From Clostridia bacterium (GTDB lineage: Bacteria > Bacillota > Clostridia > Oscillospirales > CAG-272), in contig JAGBCA010000006.1 in NCBI GenBank assembly GCA_017938205.1, positions 1 through 44,015 of the forward strand: DNA of 44,015 nucleotides, given 5' to 3'. Under the pieces are notes generated by a model. That model was not told the DNA's origin, did not search any database, and saw nothing but the letters and a program-made list of their open reading frames with translations. The position numbers and the translations under genes were made by a program. Below, piece after piece: positions 7,371-15,752 of the stretch; the stretch's first letter is position 1, and each line of letters begins with the position of its first letter.

Positions 7371-8723
7371 TTATGGCTCTACGATCAGTGTAGAAACACT
7401 GTCAGATTGCAGCTCTATGTACCAAAGACGGCCGCCGATCTCGATCTGCGCTTGAAATCCGTATGTATTGGGATTGACCAAAACGGCGATCTGTCGCCCA
7501 TCGGAATTTTTGATCAGAACGCCCTCGATCGGGAGCGCCTGCTTCGGATACTGTGCCATGCATGGCCCAAAGCCGCGGGAAACGGTAACGGGGAAGATCT
7601 CGGATTCCTTCGTAAGAAAGGGGGAGATATGTGAAAACGCGCGGTATTGTCCGCTGTATTCCAAAGCTCCGTCCTGCGAATTTCTCGTCACAAGGCCGCC
7701 GCAGATGCCGAGAAACGGCCCGATATTCGGACCTCCCAGCTCGTCAAGCATCAGATTCCAGCCCGTAAAGGACTTATAGCCCATTTGCAAGGCCTTGATC
7801 GCCATCCGTCCCCATTTGCATCGGTCGGTGGTGTAGTTGTCGGTCAGTCGAGGTCCGCCCTCCGTGAAATGCAGGGAAAGGTGCGGAAATTTCTCTGTCA
7901 CCTCGTAGGTCTGCTCGATCGTACCGTCGTAATAATGAAAGGCAACGCCGTCGCAGTCCTCCGAAAGCCCCTTGCAGTTTTCAAGTAACCAGATCACGCG
8001 CCTCGTGTCGATAAAATTATGATCGTGCATCCATATCTTCACGTCAAGCGAGGCCGCCTTCAGTTTTTTGCGAAGCTCCGAAATAAAGGCCGCTTCGATT
8101 TCGGGGTGAAAGATGCAGGCGGGCATACTTCCGTTTTGTTGGGTATTTACCTCGTTTTGCGGCGTGATCGCCGAGATGCGAATGCCGTGCGAAGCGTAGC
8201 TTTCAATAAATTTTACGATATATCTTGCATAACATTCCACGTATTCTGCGCGCATATAGCCGCCGCACATTCTGCCGCCCGTTTTCATCCAATAGGGCGG
8301 ACTCCAGGGGGATGCAAAAAGATAGATGTCGGGATTGATCGCGAGGATCTCCTTGATTATCGGAATGATATAGGCCTCGTCGCGCTCCGTGGAAAAATGC
8401 AGAAGCTCCGTGTCGTTTTCCACGTCGTCGTAGGAATAAAGCTCCGGGGAATAATCGCTGGAGGCAATGCAGATCCGCCCGATCGAAAGCCCAAGCTCGT
8501 CCTTGCCGTAAAGGTGCGTCAGAAGCGCTGTTCTCTCGGTCGTCTCCATCAGGGAAAGCTCGTAGCAGGAGGAGGGGGTCAGCGCCGCGCCGAAGCCGAG
8601 AAAGCCCTTCGCTCCGCTTTCCGATATCTGTAACCGTTCTGCCTTGGGCACAGCGAGCGCGGGGAAAATTTCCCGCCTTGCAAGCGTATGATCCTTATCC
8701 GTAAAAAGAAGGGTAGCCTTCAT
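7371..8723 (-). CDS. Glycoside hydrolase family 30 beta-glycosidase
   Basis: A retaining GH30 enzyme, the family of human acid glucosylceramidase and bacterial beta-glucosidases, beta-xylosidases and xylanases. The acid/base glutamate is E191 in TPQNEVNTQ and the nucleophile is E288 in LHFTEGGP. A (beta/alpha)8 barrel is followed by a small beta domain at the C-terminus. I moved the start to the ATG at 8723, which has AAGGAGA 7 bases upstream. An in-frame ATG at 8753 lies inside a TATAAT box. There is no signal peptide, so the enzyme is cytoplasmic and must act on imported glycosides. It is divergent from the AraC regulator, and a GH116 enzyme is close by, giving two glucosylceramidase-type families together. 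Substrate specificity cannot be read from sequence. Confidence 0.88.
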   Translation of the reverse strand: MKATLLFTDKDHTLARREIFPALAVPKAERLQISESGAKGFLGFGAALTPSSCYELSLMETTERTALLTHLYGKDELGLSIGRICIASSDYSPELYSYDDVENDTELLHFSTERDEAYIIPIIKEILAINPDIYLFASPWSPPYWMKTGGRMCGGYMRAEYVECYARYIVKFIESYASHGIRISAITPQNEVNTQQNGSMPACIFHPEIEAAFISELRKKLKAASLDVKIWMHDHNFIDTRRVIWLLENCKGLSEDCDGVAFHYYDGTIEQTYEVTEKFPHLSLHFTEGGPRLTDNYTTDRCKWGRMAIKALQMGYKSFTGWNLMLDELGGPNIGPFLGICGGLVTRNSQDGALEYSGQYRAFSHISPFLTKESEIFPVTVSRGFGPCMAQYPKQALPIEGVLIKNSDGRQIAVLVNPNTYGFQAQIEIGGRLWYIELQSDSVSTLIVEP

Positions 8724-8773
8724 CCAATATCTCCTTGTTTGTGTTTTTTTCATTATAACACGAAAAATCAGTC

Positions 8774-8807
8774 AATACATTGGATTTTTTGATCATAATA
8801 TTGTATT
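8774..8807. promoter_or_regulatory. Possible operator between GH30 and araC-type genes
   Basis: An imperfect inverted repeat, AATACATTGG (8774-8783) and ATATTGTATT (8798-8807), matches at 8 of 10 positions. It lies between the divergent genes, and its second arm overlaps the -35 box of the regulator promoter. The GH30 -10 box (TATAAT, minus strand, 8752-8757) is 16 bases away. It is a plausible binding site for the AraC regulator, by position only. Confidence 0.35.
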
Positions 8808-8829
8808 TTTCGCTAAAATGTGTTAGTAT
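8801..8829 (+). promoter_or_regulatory. Sigma-A promoter of the AraC-family gene
   Basis: TTGTAT (8801-8806), a 17-base spacer, TAGTAT (8824-8829), 31 bases before the ATG. Confidence 0.6.
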
Positions 8830-8859
8830 ATCCATAAAAAGGAAGGTGGGTGGGTATCC

Positions 8860-9645
8860 ATGGTCGGAAAAATACTTTTGGATTCTTTACATTCCGCTTG
8901 GGATCTGCGGGTCAATAAAGCGATCAAGCAGCTTTGGAAGGAAAAGAAATACAGCTATCTTGATACGCCGCGCCCGGACTTTGGGCTGATGCTTTTGCTT
9001 AGCGGCCGCGTGGATTTCGTCACCGAGGAAAAAACCGTTTCCGCCACGGCGGGAAGCGTGGTTTTTCTTCCGAAAAATTGCTATTACGAGGCAAGGATCA
9101 CGGATCATGCAGAGGATCATCTTTTGTGCTTTGATATACAAGGCACGGTGCCTTGCATCGCTTCGCCTACGATCCTTTTTGAAAAGGCCTCGCTTTCTTG
9201 CAGCGAAGCCTTTCGCTCCTTGGTGGAGGCCGGGTATGCATCCGGTGCGGGGAGCTTCAAAACGAGAGGGCTTTTCTATCTTCTTTTGGATGCGATGCTC
9301 AGCGAAGCGCAGGCGGGCGAAAACGCGCAGGCAAGGCTGGTGAAAAAGGCACGCACACTTTTGGAAGAGGATCCGAGCCTTTCCATGGCCGCTCTGGCAA
9401 AACAATGCGCAGTCAGCCAAAGCGGTCTGCGCAGGTTATTCGGGGAGTATACGGGTGTTTCCCCGATTGAATATCGCACGCGCGTGAAAATCAAGCAAGC
9501 TGCATATCTCTTGGAGTCCACGGATCTCTCGGTGGACGCGATCGCCGCGCGGCTGGATTTCTTCGATGCGGCGTATTTTTGCAAGGTGTTCCGCAAAAAC
9601 GCAGGGCTGACGCCAAGCGCCTACAGAAAAAATAAAAAGCTTTAA
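8860..9645 (+). CDS. AraC family transcriptional regulator
   Basis: A 261-residue regulator with an N-terminal cupin-like ligand domain (about 10-125; the GSVVFLPKN segment is typical of the sugar-binding barrel). The C-terminal double helix-turn-helix (about 162-258) includes LAKQCAVSQSGLRRLFGEYTG and AIAARLDFFDAAYFCKVFRK. Such proteins usually activate adjacent carbohydrate genes. It is divergent from the GH30 gene and upstream of the GH116 gene, so control of one or both is likely. A strong terminator follows directly. Confidence 0.88.
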   Translation: MVGKILLDSLHSAWDLRVNKAIKQLWKEKKYSYLDTPRPDFGLMLLLSGRVDFVTEEKTVSATAGSVVFLPKNCYYEARITDHAEDHLLCFDIQGTVPCIASPTILFEKASLSCSEAFRSLVEAGYASGAGSFKTRGLFYLLLDAMLSEAQAGENAQARLVKKARTLLEEDPSLSMAALAKQCAVSQSGLRRLFGEYTGVSPIEYRTRVKIKQAAYLLESTDLSVDAIAARLDFFDAAYFCKVFRKNAGLTPSAYRKNKKL

Positions 9646-9646
9646 A

Positions 9647-9681
9647 AAAATGCTCCGTGTAAATTGACACGGAGCATTTTT
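9647..9681 (+). terminator. Terminator of the AraC-family gene
   Basis: A 14-base stem (aaaatgctccgtgt with acacggagcatttt), a 6-base loop and a T-run. The 3' arm also contains part of the -35 box of the next promoter. Confidence 0.85.
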
Positions 9682-9692
9682 AATATTATAAT
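9664..9692 (+). promoter_or_regulatory. Consensus sigma-A promoter of the GH116 gene
   Basis: TTGACA (9664-9669), exactly 17 bases, TATAAT (9687-9692). It matches the consensus at every position, and its -35 box sits in the loop and 3' arm of the preceding terminator. Confidence 0.75.
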
Positions 9693-9724
9693 TATAGTAA
9701 AAAAACGGATCGTGAGGATAAAAA

Positions 9725-12247
9725 ATGCTTTATAAAAACGAAAAAACCAAAAATATATCCTTTCCCATCGGCGGTATCGGAACGGGCTCTATCGGCCTTG
9801 CGGGCAACGGCGCGCTGAAGGACTTTGAGATCTTCAACCGTCCGAACAAAAATTCTTATAACGGATATACGCATTTTGCCCTTCGCGTAAAGGATGGGGA
9901 AAAGGCTGTCACCAAGGTTTTGCAGGGCGATACCTGCGAAAATCTTACGGGGTCGGGGGACGATATGTGGAGCGGCTTCGGTTTTGGACCTCGCTCTGCC
10001 ACCATGGCGGGGTATCCGCATTTTCGCTTCGTCACCTTTGAGGGGAATTTTCCGATCGCCACTCTTTCGTTTTCGGATGAGAGTTTTCCCATAGCCGCGC
10101 GCCTCACGGCCTTCAATCCGTTGATCCCTCACGATGATTTCCATTCGAGCCTTCCGGTTGCTTTTTTCGAATGGGAGCTTGAAAATATCGGGGAGGGGGA
10201 GTTAGAATGCGCCCTCGCCTTCAGCGTGCAGAATCCCGCAGAGTCCTCTATGAACGAGGAGCTCACGGAGAACGGATGCCGTGGAATTTTCTTTAAGGAT
10301 GCGGCAAAGGCTTCGGATGCGCTCGGTTATTGTGATCTCTGTGCCCTCACCGATCATCCGGATGCTGCCGTGCAGACCTATTGGTACCGCGGCGGCGGGC
10401 AGGACGGCCCCACCATGTATTGGAAAAACCTTTCCTCCAAAGCACGTATTCCAAAGCGTGAATACGTCGATGCGGGAAAGATGGATCACGGCACTCTGGT
10501 TGCCTATGCGAGGATCGCACCCGGAAAAACGGAAAAAATCCGCTTCGTGCTTGCTTGGAGCATGCCCCTGCAGTATAATTATCTGAAGGAGCATAAGGAC
10601 GAAAACGGAAACCATATCACATGGAAAAATTACTATGCCACGCAGTTTGAAAATTCGAAAAAAAGCGCCGCCTATGCGCTTGAAAAATTTGACGGGCTTT
10701 TGCAGAAAACGCGTCTGTTTTCGAGCACCCTGCAAAACAGCACCCTTCCTGCCACCGCGATCGATGCCATTTCCTCCACACTCTCGGTGCTGAAGTCGCC
10801 AACGGTTTTGCGCCTGGAGGACGGCTCGCTCTGGGGCTGGGAGGGCTGCCACGCCAAGGCAGGCTCCTGCGAGGGAAGCTGTCAGCACGTATGGAACTAT
10901 GCGTATGCACTGCCTTTTCTTTTTCCGAAGCTTGAGCGCTCTTTGCGTGAAAACACCATGCGGTATGCAATGAAGGAAAGCGGAGAAACTGCCTTTCGTT
11001 TCCGTTTGCCGCACGGCAGCGATAGCTTTCATTTCCGCGCCTGCGTGGACGGTCAGATGGGCGAGGTCATCAAGTGTTACCGTGAGTGGAAGATCTCGGG
11101 TGATGACGAATGGATCCGTTCGTGGGCGGATAAGATCTTCAAAATGATCGAATTTGCCTGGTCGGAGGAAAATCCCGATCGCTGGGATGCCGACCGTGAC
11201 GGAATTTTGGAGGGCAGACAGCATCACACGCTGGATATGGAGCTGTTCGGGCCGAGCTCATGGCTTGAGGGCTTTTACCTGTTGGCACTGCGTCTTGGCG
11301 CAGAGATCGCGGATTTCGTCGGCGAAACAGCGCGTGCGGAGGAATACCGCAGGCTCTATGGAAACGGCAAAGCGTTTATGAACGATCGGCTCTTCAACGG
11401 CGAATATTTCTGCCAGCAGGTGGATCTTACGGATAAAACGATTTTGGAAGCCTTTGGTGCGGAGGAATATTGGAACGAGGAAGCAGGGCAGATCAAATAT
11501 CAGGTGGCGGACGGCTGTATCATAGATCAGATGCTTGCGGATTACCATGCCGCCGTCATCGGTGTTGACGGTGTGTTTGATGCCGACAAAAAGAAAAAGG
11601 CTCTTGAAAGCCTGTACCGCTATAATTTCAAGCCCTCCATGCGAGAGGTAACGAATATGTGGCGAAACTTTGCCGTGGAGGACGAGAGCGGAACGGTGAT
11701 CTGTGCCTATCCCGAGACGGTAAGCACCCCCGCTATCCCGATTCCGTATTGTGAGGAATGCATGACGGGCTTTGAATATGCGCTGGCGGCCTTGATGCTT
11801 GCCAACGGATTTAAAGCAGAGAGCGAAACGATGGTAAAGGCCGTGCGCGATCGCTACGACGGAGAAAAGCGCAATCCGTGGAATGAAATTGAATGCGGCA
11901 GCAACTATGCACGTTCCATGGCATCCTTTGCGCTTCTGCCGCTCTATAGCGGATTTTCCTTTGATATGACAAAAAAACATATCGGATTTTCTCCCATCTC
12001 TGCCGATGGAGGCGAATATCTTTTCAGTATCGGAAACACGTGGGGCCGTGCGCATATCACAAACAATAAGCACACGCTTGCCGTATACGGCTCTCCTCTT
12101 ACGCTCGCCTCGTATGGCATCGGAGAGGGAAGAGCCGCGCGCGCCGTTCGTGCAGACGGCAAGGAGATCTCCTTCCGTTTCGAGGGAGGAAAGCTTATCC
12201 TTGATCCGATCAAAATTGAAAAAACGCTGGAGATCGAGCTTGTATGA
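9725..12247 (+). CDS. Glycoside hydrolase family 116 beta-glycosidase
   Basis: An 840-residue enzyme of the family of human non-lysosomal glucosylceramidase GBA2 and bacterial beta-glucosidases/xylosidases. The N-terminal beta domain opens with the typical SFPIGGIGTGSIGLAGNG and the C-terminal (alpha/alpha)6 barrel carries the active site. By alignment from memory with GBA2, the nucleophile is E373 (WGWEGC) and the acid/base is D504 (HHTLDMELFG). Unlike GBA2 it has CHAKAGSCEGSCQHVWNYA after the nucleophile, as in many bacterial members. There is no signal peptide. It is driven by a consensus promoter and overlaps the LacI gene by 4 bases, so enzyme and repressor are coupled. Together with GH30 it suggests import of a beta-glucoside or beta-xyloside, but no transporter is in the window. 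Confidence 0.88.
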   Translation: MLYKNEKTKNISFPIGGIGTGSIGLAGNGALKDFEIFNRPNKNSYNGYTHFALRVKDGEKAVTKVLQGDTCENLTGSGDDMWSGFGFGPRSATMAGYPHFRFVTFEGNFPIATLSFSDESFPIAARLTAFNPLIPHDDFHSSLPVAFFEWELENIGEGELECALAFSVQNPAESSMNEELTENGCRGIFFKDAAKASDALGYCDLCALTDHPDAAVQTYWYRGGGQDGPTMYWKNLSSKARIPKREYVDAGKMDHGTLVAYARIAPGKTEKIRFVLAWSMPLQYNYLKEHKDENGNHITWKNYYATQFENSKKSAAYALEKFDGLLQKTRLFSSTLQNSTLPATAIDAISSTLSVLKSPTVLRLEDGSLWGWEGCHAKAGSCEGSCQHVWNYAYALPFLFPKLERSLRENTMRYAMKESGETAFRFRLPHGSDSFHFRACVDGQMGEVIKCYREWKISGDDEWIRSWADKIFKMIEFAWSEENPDRWDADRDGILEGRQHHTLDMELFGPSSWLEGFYLLALRLGAEIADFVGETARAEEYRRLYGNGKAFMNDRLFNGEYFCQQVDLTDKTILEAFGAEEYWNEEAGQIKYQVADGCIIDQMLADYHAAVIGVDGVFDADKKKKALESLYRYNFKPSMREVTNMWRNFAVEDESGTVICAYPETVSTPAIPIPYCEECMTGFEYALAALMLANGFKAESETMVKAVRDRYDGEKRNPWNEIECGSNYARSMASFALLPLYSGFSFDMTKKHIGFSPISADGGEYLFSIGNTWGRAHITNNKHTLAVYGSPLTLASYGIGEGRAARAVRADGKEISFRFEGGKLILDPIKIEKTLEIELV

Positions 12248-13158
12248 AACGCTTTTCAAGTATCACCACAACACAGCTTGCCCGTATCTGCGGTGTATCG
12301 CAGGGAACGGTGGATCGCGCCCTTCATGACCGTGAGGGAATCGATCCGAAAACCAAGGAAAAGATCCTTTCCGTGGCGCGAGAATACGAATATGTCCCGC
12401 GCACGAATGCATCCGGCGGCCGTTCCATGCTGATCGGCGTCGTGCTTTATGATCTGTATAACGCCTTCTTTTCCAAGCTTGCGATGAGTCTTGTGGAAAA
12501 AGCGAAAGCGGACGGATATTCCGTGATCTTTCTGTTTTCGGGTAAGGATATAAGGGAAGAGAAATCTGCCTTGGATTATTTTAACTATATCGGCGTGGAT
12601 GGAATCGTTCTTTTCCCCTGCGGCAGTGACAGTGAGGAATATAAAAACTATCTGCATTCCATCCGTCGGCCGATCGTAACGGTCGGAAATCGGCTGTTTG
12701 ATCTGCCGTATATCGGAATCGATGATGAGACCGCCATGTACGATCTGACCTGCCGTATGCTCTGTCGTGCGGGAGAGGGAGAGATCTTGTATTTCGCACC
12801 GGTTTTAAAAAAGAAATTGCATAGGGATAATGCGCAGCATCTCCGCCTTTCGGGCTTTGAGCGTGCCATGCAGGAGAATCAGCGTGCGTATCGGATCGTA
12901 TATGCCGAGGATGCTCTCTCGGCGAACGCCGCAGGCATTGTCTGCTCAACCGATCATTACGTCCTTCGCGTACTGCAAGCGCTTGGCTTATCTCTTGCTC
13001 CACGGCTTGCGGGATTTGATAACGCCGTTTCCTTCGGCATCGACGTTGATACCGTGGAATACTCCACAAATTCGATCGCAGCAGAGTGTATGAATTTCTT
13101 TCTTCGCAGGAGATACAATTCTAAAATTTTGTATTCAATTGTAAGAAAATGCAAATAA
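12244..13158 (+). CDS. LacI family transcriptional regulator
   Basis: A 304-residue repressor-type protein. The N-terminal helix-turn-helix (TTTQLARICGVSQGTVDRALHDREGI, residues about 8-33) precedes a periplasmic-binding-protein-like sensor domain starting at LIGVVLYDLYNAFF. It is slightly short for the family: after IAAECMNFF the sequence turns into an AT-rich, basic tail (YSIVRKCK) with the last helix and strand missing or replaced. It starts inside the GH116 stop codon (ATGA), so it is translationally coupled and probably gives feedback on that gene. Confidence 0.85.
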   Translation: MKRFSSITTTQLARICGVSQGTVDRALHDREGIDPKTKEKILSVAREYEYVPRTNASGGRSMLIGVVLYDLYNAFFSKLAMSLVEKAKADGYSVIFLFSGKDIREEKSALDYFNYIGVDGIVLFPCGSDSEEYKNYLHSIRRPIVTVGNRLFDLPYIGIDDETAMYDLTCRMLCRAGEGEILYFAPVLKKKLHRDNAQHLRLSGFERAMQENQRAYRIVYAEDALSANAAGIVCSTDHYVLRVLQALGLSLAPRLAGFDNAVSFGIDVDTVEYSTNSIAAECMNFFLRRRYNSKILYSIVRKCK

Positions 13159-13180
13159 ATGTAGTCAAAACAAATAAAAA

Positions 13181-13211
13181 ACCGCCCGTTTTACGGGCGG
13201 TATCTTTTTTT
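13181..13211. terminator. Bidirectional terminator
   Basis: A perfect 9-base stem (accgcccgt/acgggcggt) with T-runs on both sides, serving the LacI gene from the left and the folate operon from the right. Confidence 0.9.
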
Positions 13212-13216
13212 GTTTA

Positions 13217-13561
13217 TTAAAAATTGTGCCTGTCGTGTCCCCAGTGCTCGATCTCCTCGTACTTGACGTAGGTGCCCTCGGTCGGAACGCCGAGCACGTC
13301 CCTCATTATATCGCAGATGCGCGCGGTCAGTGCTTCATAAGCTGTTTTGGTAGACTTGCCGAGCAGCTTCACCTCAACGAAGGCAAGCGGCAGAGCCGTG
13401 TCACCGTGAAAGGCCATTTTGCAGTCGCCTGCAAATTCGAGCATCAGGTAGGCCTCGCTCTTGCCGGGGAGCAGGGTGATCGCCTCACCGAGTGCGCGGG
13501 TAAGCACCGCCTTCTTTTCCTCGGTGACGGTTTCGGTGGTATGCGTAACGATCATTGGCAT
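13217..13561 (-). CDS. MIF-like tautomerase
   Basis: A 114-residue member of the macrophage migration inhibitory factor branch of the tautomerase superfamily. The catalytic proline follows the initiator (MPMIVTHTT), and K34 matches the active-site lysine of MIF (about residue 32). Family members tautomerise phenylpyruvate-like keto acids in vitro; the role in bacteria is unclear. The CXXC motif of mammalian MIF is absent. It is the last gene of the folT-folC operon, 15 bases after folC, with a good Shine-Dalgarno (AAAAGGAG). A folate link is suggested only by position. Dihydroneopterin chemistry or keto-acid handling are possible alternatives. Confidence 0.88.
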   Translation of the reverse strand: MPMIVTHTTETVTEEKKAVLTRALGEAITLLPGKSEAYLMLEFAGDCKMAFHGDTALPLAFVEVKLLGKSTKTAYEALTARICDIMRDVLGVPTEGTYVKYEEIEHWGHDRHNF

Positions 13562-13576
13562 AATAAAAATCTCCTT

Positions 13577-14851
13577 TTAACTGTTTTCAATGTATTCCAT
13601 CAGGTCCTTATAGGTGTAAAGCGATCCGAGGCAAACCAAGGGGCGATCATTCTCCCTTGCATTTTTGCTTGCCGCTTCGTAGGCATCCTTTAAGGATGCG
13701 CAGGCGGTTGCTCTGAGCCCTGCATCGGTCAGCACCTTCGCGTATTCCTCGGCATCCAGCCTTCTCGGATTCATTGGCGTGAAGGTAAAGGCCTCGGCGC
13801 CCACGGTCGCAAGATCCTTCGCGATCGCAAAATAGTCCTTGTCCTTCAGCACCCCGGTCAGAACGGATAATCTTTGATCACCGAAATAGTGGCGCAGGCT
13901 CTTCACGGCGGCGGCAATGCCTTGGGGATTGTGCGCACCGTCGTAAAGGATCATCGGATCATTCTTCCTCAGCATCTCAAAGCGCCCGGGCCAGTAGGCC
14001 TTTTTCATACCGCACCTCACGGCCGCATCGGGAATGGAAAGACCGATCTTTCTTAATTCCTCAATTGCCGCAAGCACGAGTGCCGCGTTTTCGGGCTGAT
14101 AGAGCCCGAGAAGCGAGATCTCAATATCGGAGAATGCACCGAAGTCCAGCGTAGTACCAAAGAGATCGCATTTTTTCACGCAAAGGTCGCTTTTGTCGAT
14201 CACCCTGCAGGGCGCGTTTTTCTTCTTTGCCTCCTCTGCGATCACGGCAGCGGGACCGCTTTCGGTCACGGCGGTAAGAACGGGGCAACCATCTTTAATA
14301 ATACCTGCCTTTTCGGCGGCGATCTTTTCCACGGTGTCACCAAGGAAGCCCGTGTGATCCAGAGCAATGCCTGTGATCACGGAAAGCAGGGATCTTTCGA
14401 TCACGTTCGTGGAGTCATAGCGGCCGCCCATGCCAACCTCAAGCACCACCACGTCGCAGTTCATTTCCTTGAAATAAAGAAAACCGAGCGCCGAGATCAG
14501 CTCAAATTCGGTGGGCTTGTCCTCCATCGCATCCGCCACGGGGCGCACGCGCTCCACAAGGCGGCAAAGCGCCTCGTCCGAGATCGGCGTATCACCGATG
14601 GCAATGCGCTCGTTGAAAAAGCGAAGATACGGCGAGGTAAAGCGGCCAACGCGCAGTCCCGCCTCGCTGAGAACGGAGGTCAGCATCGAGCAAAAGGAGC
14701 CCTTGCCGTTCGTTCCGGTCACGTGAATGAATTTCAGATCTCTTTCGGGGTGCGAAAGCCCCTCGCAAAGCGCGGAAATACGCGCAAGTCCGGGGTTGCA
14801 AAACATTCCGTTTATGCTGTGAATATAGGTGATAGCCTCTTCGTAGGTCAT
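13577..14851 (-). CDS. folC: Folylpolyglutamate synthase / dihydrofolate synthase
   Basis: A Mur-ligase-type ATP-dependent enzyme that adds glutamate to folates (and in many bacteria to dihydropteroate), trapping them in the cell. It shows the P-loop VTGTNGKGS (44-52), SPYLRFFNERI, LEVGMGGRYDSTN and GIALDHTGFLG, and the C-terminal YDGAHNPQG. The 424-residue length is normal. It follows folT by 18 bases and precedes the MIF-like gene. Control is by the THF riboswitch upstream of folT. Confidence 0.95.
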   Translation of the reverse strand: MTYEEAITYIHSINGMFCNPGLARISALCEGLSHPERDLKFIHVTGTNGKGSFCSMLTSVLSEAGLRVGRFTSPYLRFFNERIAIGDTPISDEALCRLVERVRPVADAMEDKPTEFELISALGFLYFKEMNCDVVVLEVGMGGRYDSTNVIERSLLSVITGIALDHTGFLGDTVEKIAAEKAGIIKDGCPVLTAVTESGPAAVIAEEAKKKNAPCRVIDKSDLCVKKCDLFGTTLDFGAFSDIEISLLGLYQPENAALVLAAIEELRKIGLSIPDAAVRCGMKKAYWPGRFEMLRKNDPMILYDGAHNPQGIAAAVKSLRHYFGDQRLSVLTGVLKDKDYFAIAKDLATVGAEAFTFTPMNPRRLDAEEYAKVLTDAGLRATACASLKDAYEAASKNARENDRPLVCLGSLYTYKDLMEYIENS

Positions 14852-14869
14852 AGTTGTGTCCTTTCCGTA

Positions 14870-15427
14870 TCAGAGAAGGGGAGAGTCCTTGGCAAAGCGC
14901 CGCAGCTGTCCCACGATCGCGCGGTTTTTCGTCAAAAGATACAGCAGAGTGATCTCCAATACCGCAATGATCGTGTAGTTGAGAAGCCGCCAGAGCATCA
15001 GGATCATAAACGGCATACTGTAATATGCCGCAAGCCCGAAGGTTTTCACGATCACCGAGCCGCAGATGTGCGCCGCCGCAACCGAGATCGCAAGGCGCAA
15101 AAGCATCGGAAGTCGCGTGGGAAGCACGCGGGGAAGAAGTCCGCCTACGAGGCCGATCACCGCCGCACCGAGGGTCACCAAGGGGTTGATCGCATAGCCA
15201 ACCATCAGGCAGCCGAGAAGATCTGCGATCACGCCAACGAGAATGCCCGCGATCGGACCGATGTGCAGCCCCGCCAGAAGGATCGGCAGGTTTTCAAAGC
15301 TGAAGCGCAAAACGTCGCCGCCCGGAATGGCAAGATACTTTCCGAAAAGAATGCTCAGCGCCGCAAGAAGCGAGAGAAGCACAAGCACCTTCGGATCCTT
15401 ATAGGGAGAGCTTTTGATTTTTGACAT
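14870..15427 (-). CDS. folT: Folate ECF transporter substrate-binding subunit FolT
   Basis: A 185-residue S component of an energy-coupling-factor transporter: about six membrane helices, with a typical LRFSFENLPILLAGL segment and a GALVGVIADLLG-like helix. It captures folates and works with shared EcfA/A'/T subunits that are not in this window. The Shine-Dalgarno ACGGAGGT is 6 bases before the ATG and can be paired away (15435-15473). It is first in the operon and preceded by a THF riboswitch, as in many Firmicutes folT genes, which supports the substrate assignment. Confidence 0.93.
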   Translation of the reverse strand: MSKIKSSPYKDPKVLVLLSLLAALSILFGKYLAIPGGDVLRFSFENLPILLAGLHIGPIAGILVGVIADLLGCLMVGYAINPLVTLGAAVIGLVGGLLPRVLPTRLPMLLRLAISVAAAHICGSVIVKTFGLAAYYSMPFMILMLWRLLNYTIIAVLEITLLYLLTKNRAIVGQLRRFAKDSPLL

Positions 15428-15434
15428 AAAAATA

Positions 15435-15473
15435 CCTCCGTACTACAGAATTTCACATCTCGATATACGGAGG
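15435..15473 (-). promoter_or_regulatory. Shine-Dalgarno sequestering hairpin of folT
   Basis: A perfect 8-base stem: TACGGAGG (containing the folT Shine-Dalgarno, 15435-15442) pairs with CCTCCGTA (15466-15473). It is the likely expression platform of the THF riboswitch, acting on translation. Confidence 0.75.
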
Positions 15474-15499
15474 CTATATATTAAAAATGCCGGTCTCCG

Positions 15500-15603
15500 A
15501 ACAGTGGGATGCGGATGCCGAACCGCAAGAGCCTTCGCTCTATTCGTCCGCGTGGCAACTCCCCGTCCACCCGGCACTGAAACGCACGGTATCCTACTCT
15601 GTT
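15500..15603 (-). promoter_or_regulatory. Tetrahydrofolate riboswitch aptamer
   Basis: The minus-strand RNA shows the class I THF aptamer elements in order: GAGTAGG, then GCGTTTCAGTGCCGGGTGG, ACGGGGAGTTGCC, GGACGAA, a GAGC-GAAG-GCTC hairpin, and a closing GCATCCCACTGT. The folT-folC genes follow, as expected. The aptamer is followed by the folT sequestering stem, so bound THF should lower folT translation. Confidence 0.88.
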
Positions 15604-15614
15604 GTGATATATTT

Positions 15615-15643
15615 AGTATAACACATCTTTTCGGGGAATGCAA
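15615..15643 (-). promoter_or_regulatory. Sigma-A promoter of the folT operon
   Basis: On the minus strand TTGCAT (15638-15643), 17 bases, TATACT (15615-15620). The start falls at about 15608, just before the riboswitch. Confidence 0.75.
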
Positions 15644-15695
15644 GGCGTTTTGAAAAAAACCTGGCGGAAAATACAGAAAAATCGCGGCTTCGACC

Positions 15696-15724
15696 TTGAC
15701 AAATTTATAGGGATTTGGTATACT
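15696..15724 (+). promoter_or_regulatory. Sigma-A promoter of the DUF3737 gene
   Basis: TTGACA (15696-15701), 17 bases, TATACT (15719-15724), 28 bases before the ATG. Confidence 0.8.
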
Positions 15725-15752
15725 TTTTTCAGTAAAAGAAAAGAGGAAAAAG

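Noticed and set aside
8724-8753. Longer GH30 start at 8753
   Set aside because: That ATG lies within the TATAAT box of the gene; the ATG at 8723 has AAGGAGA at correct spacing.
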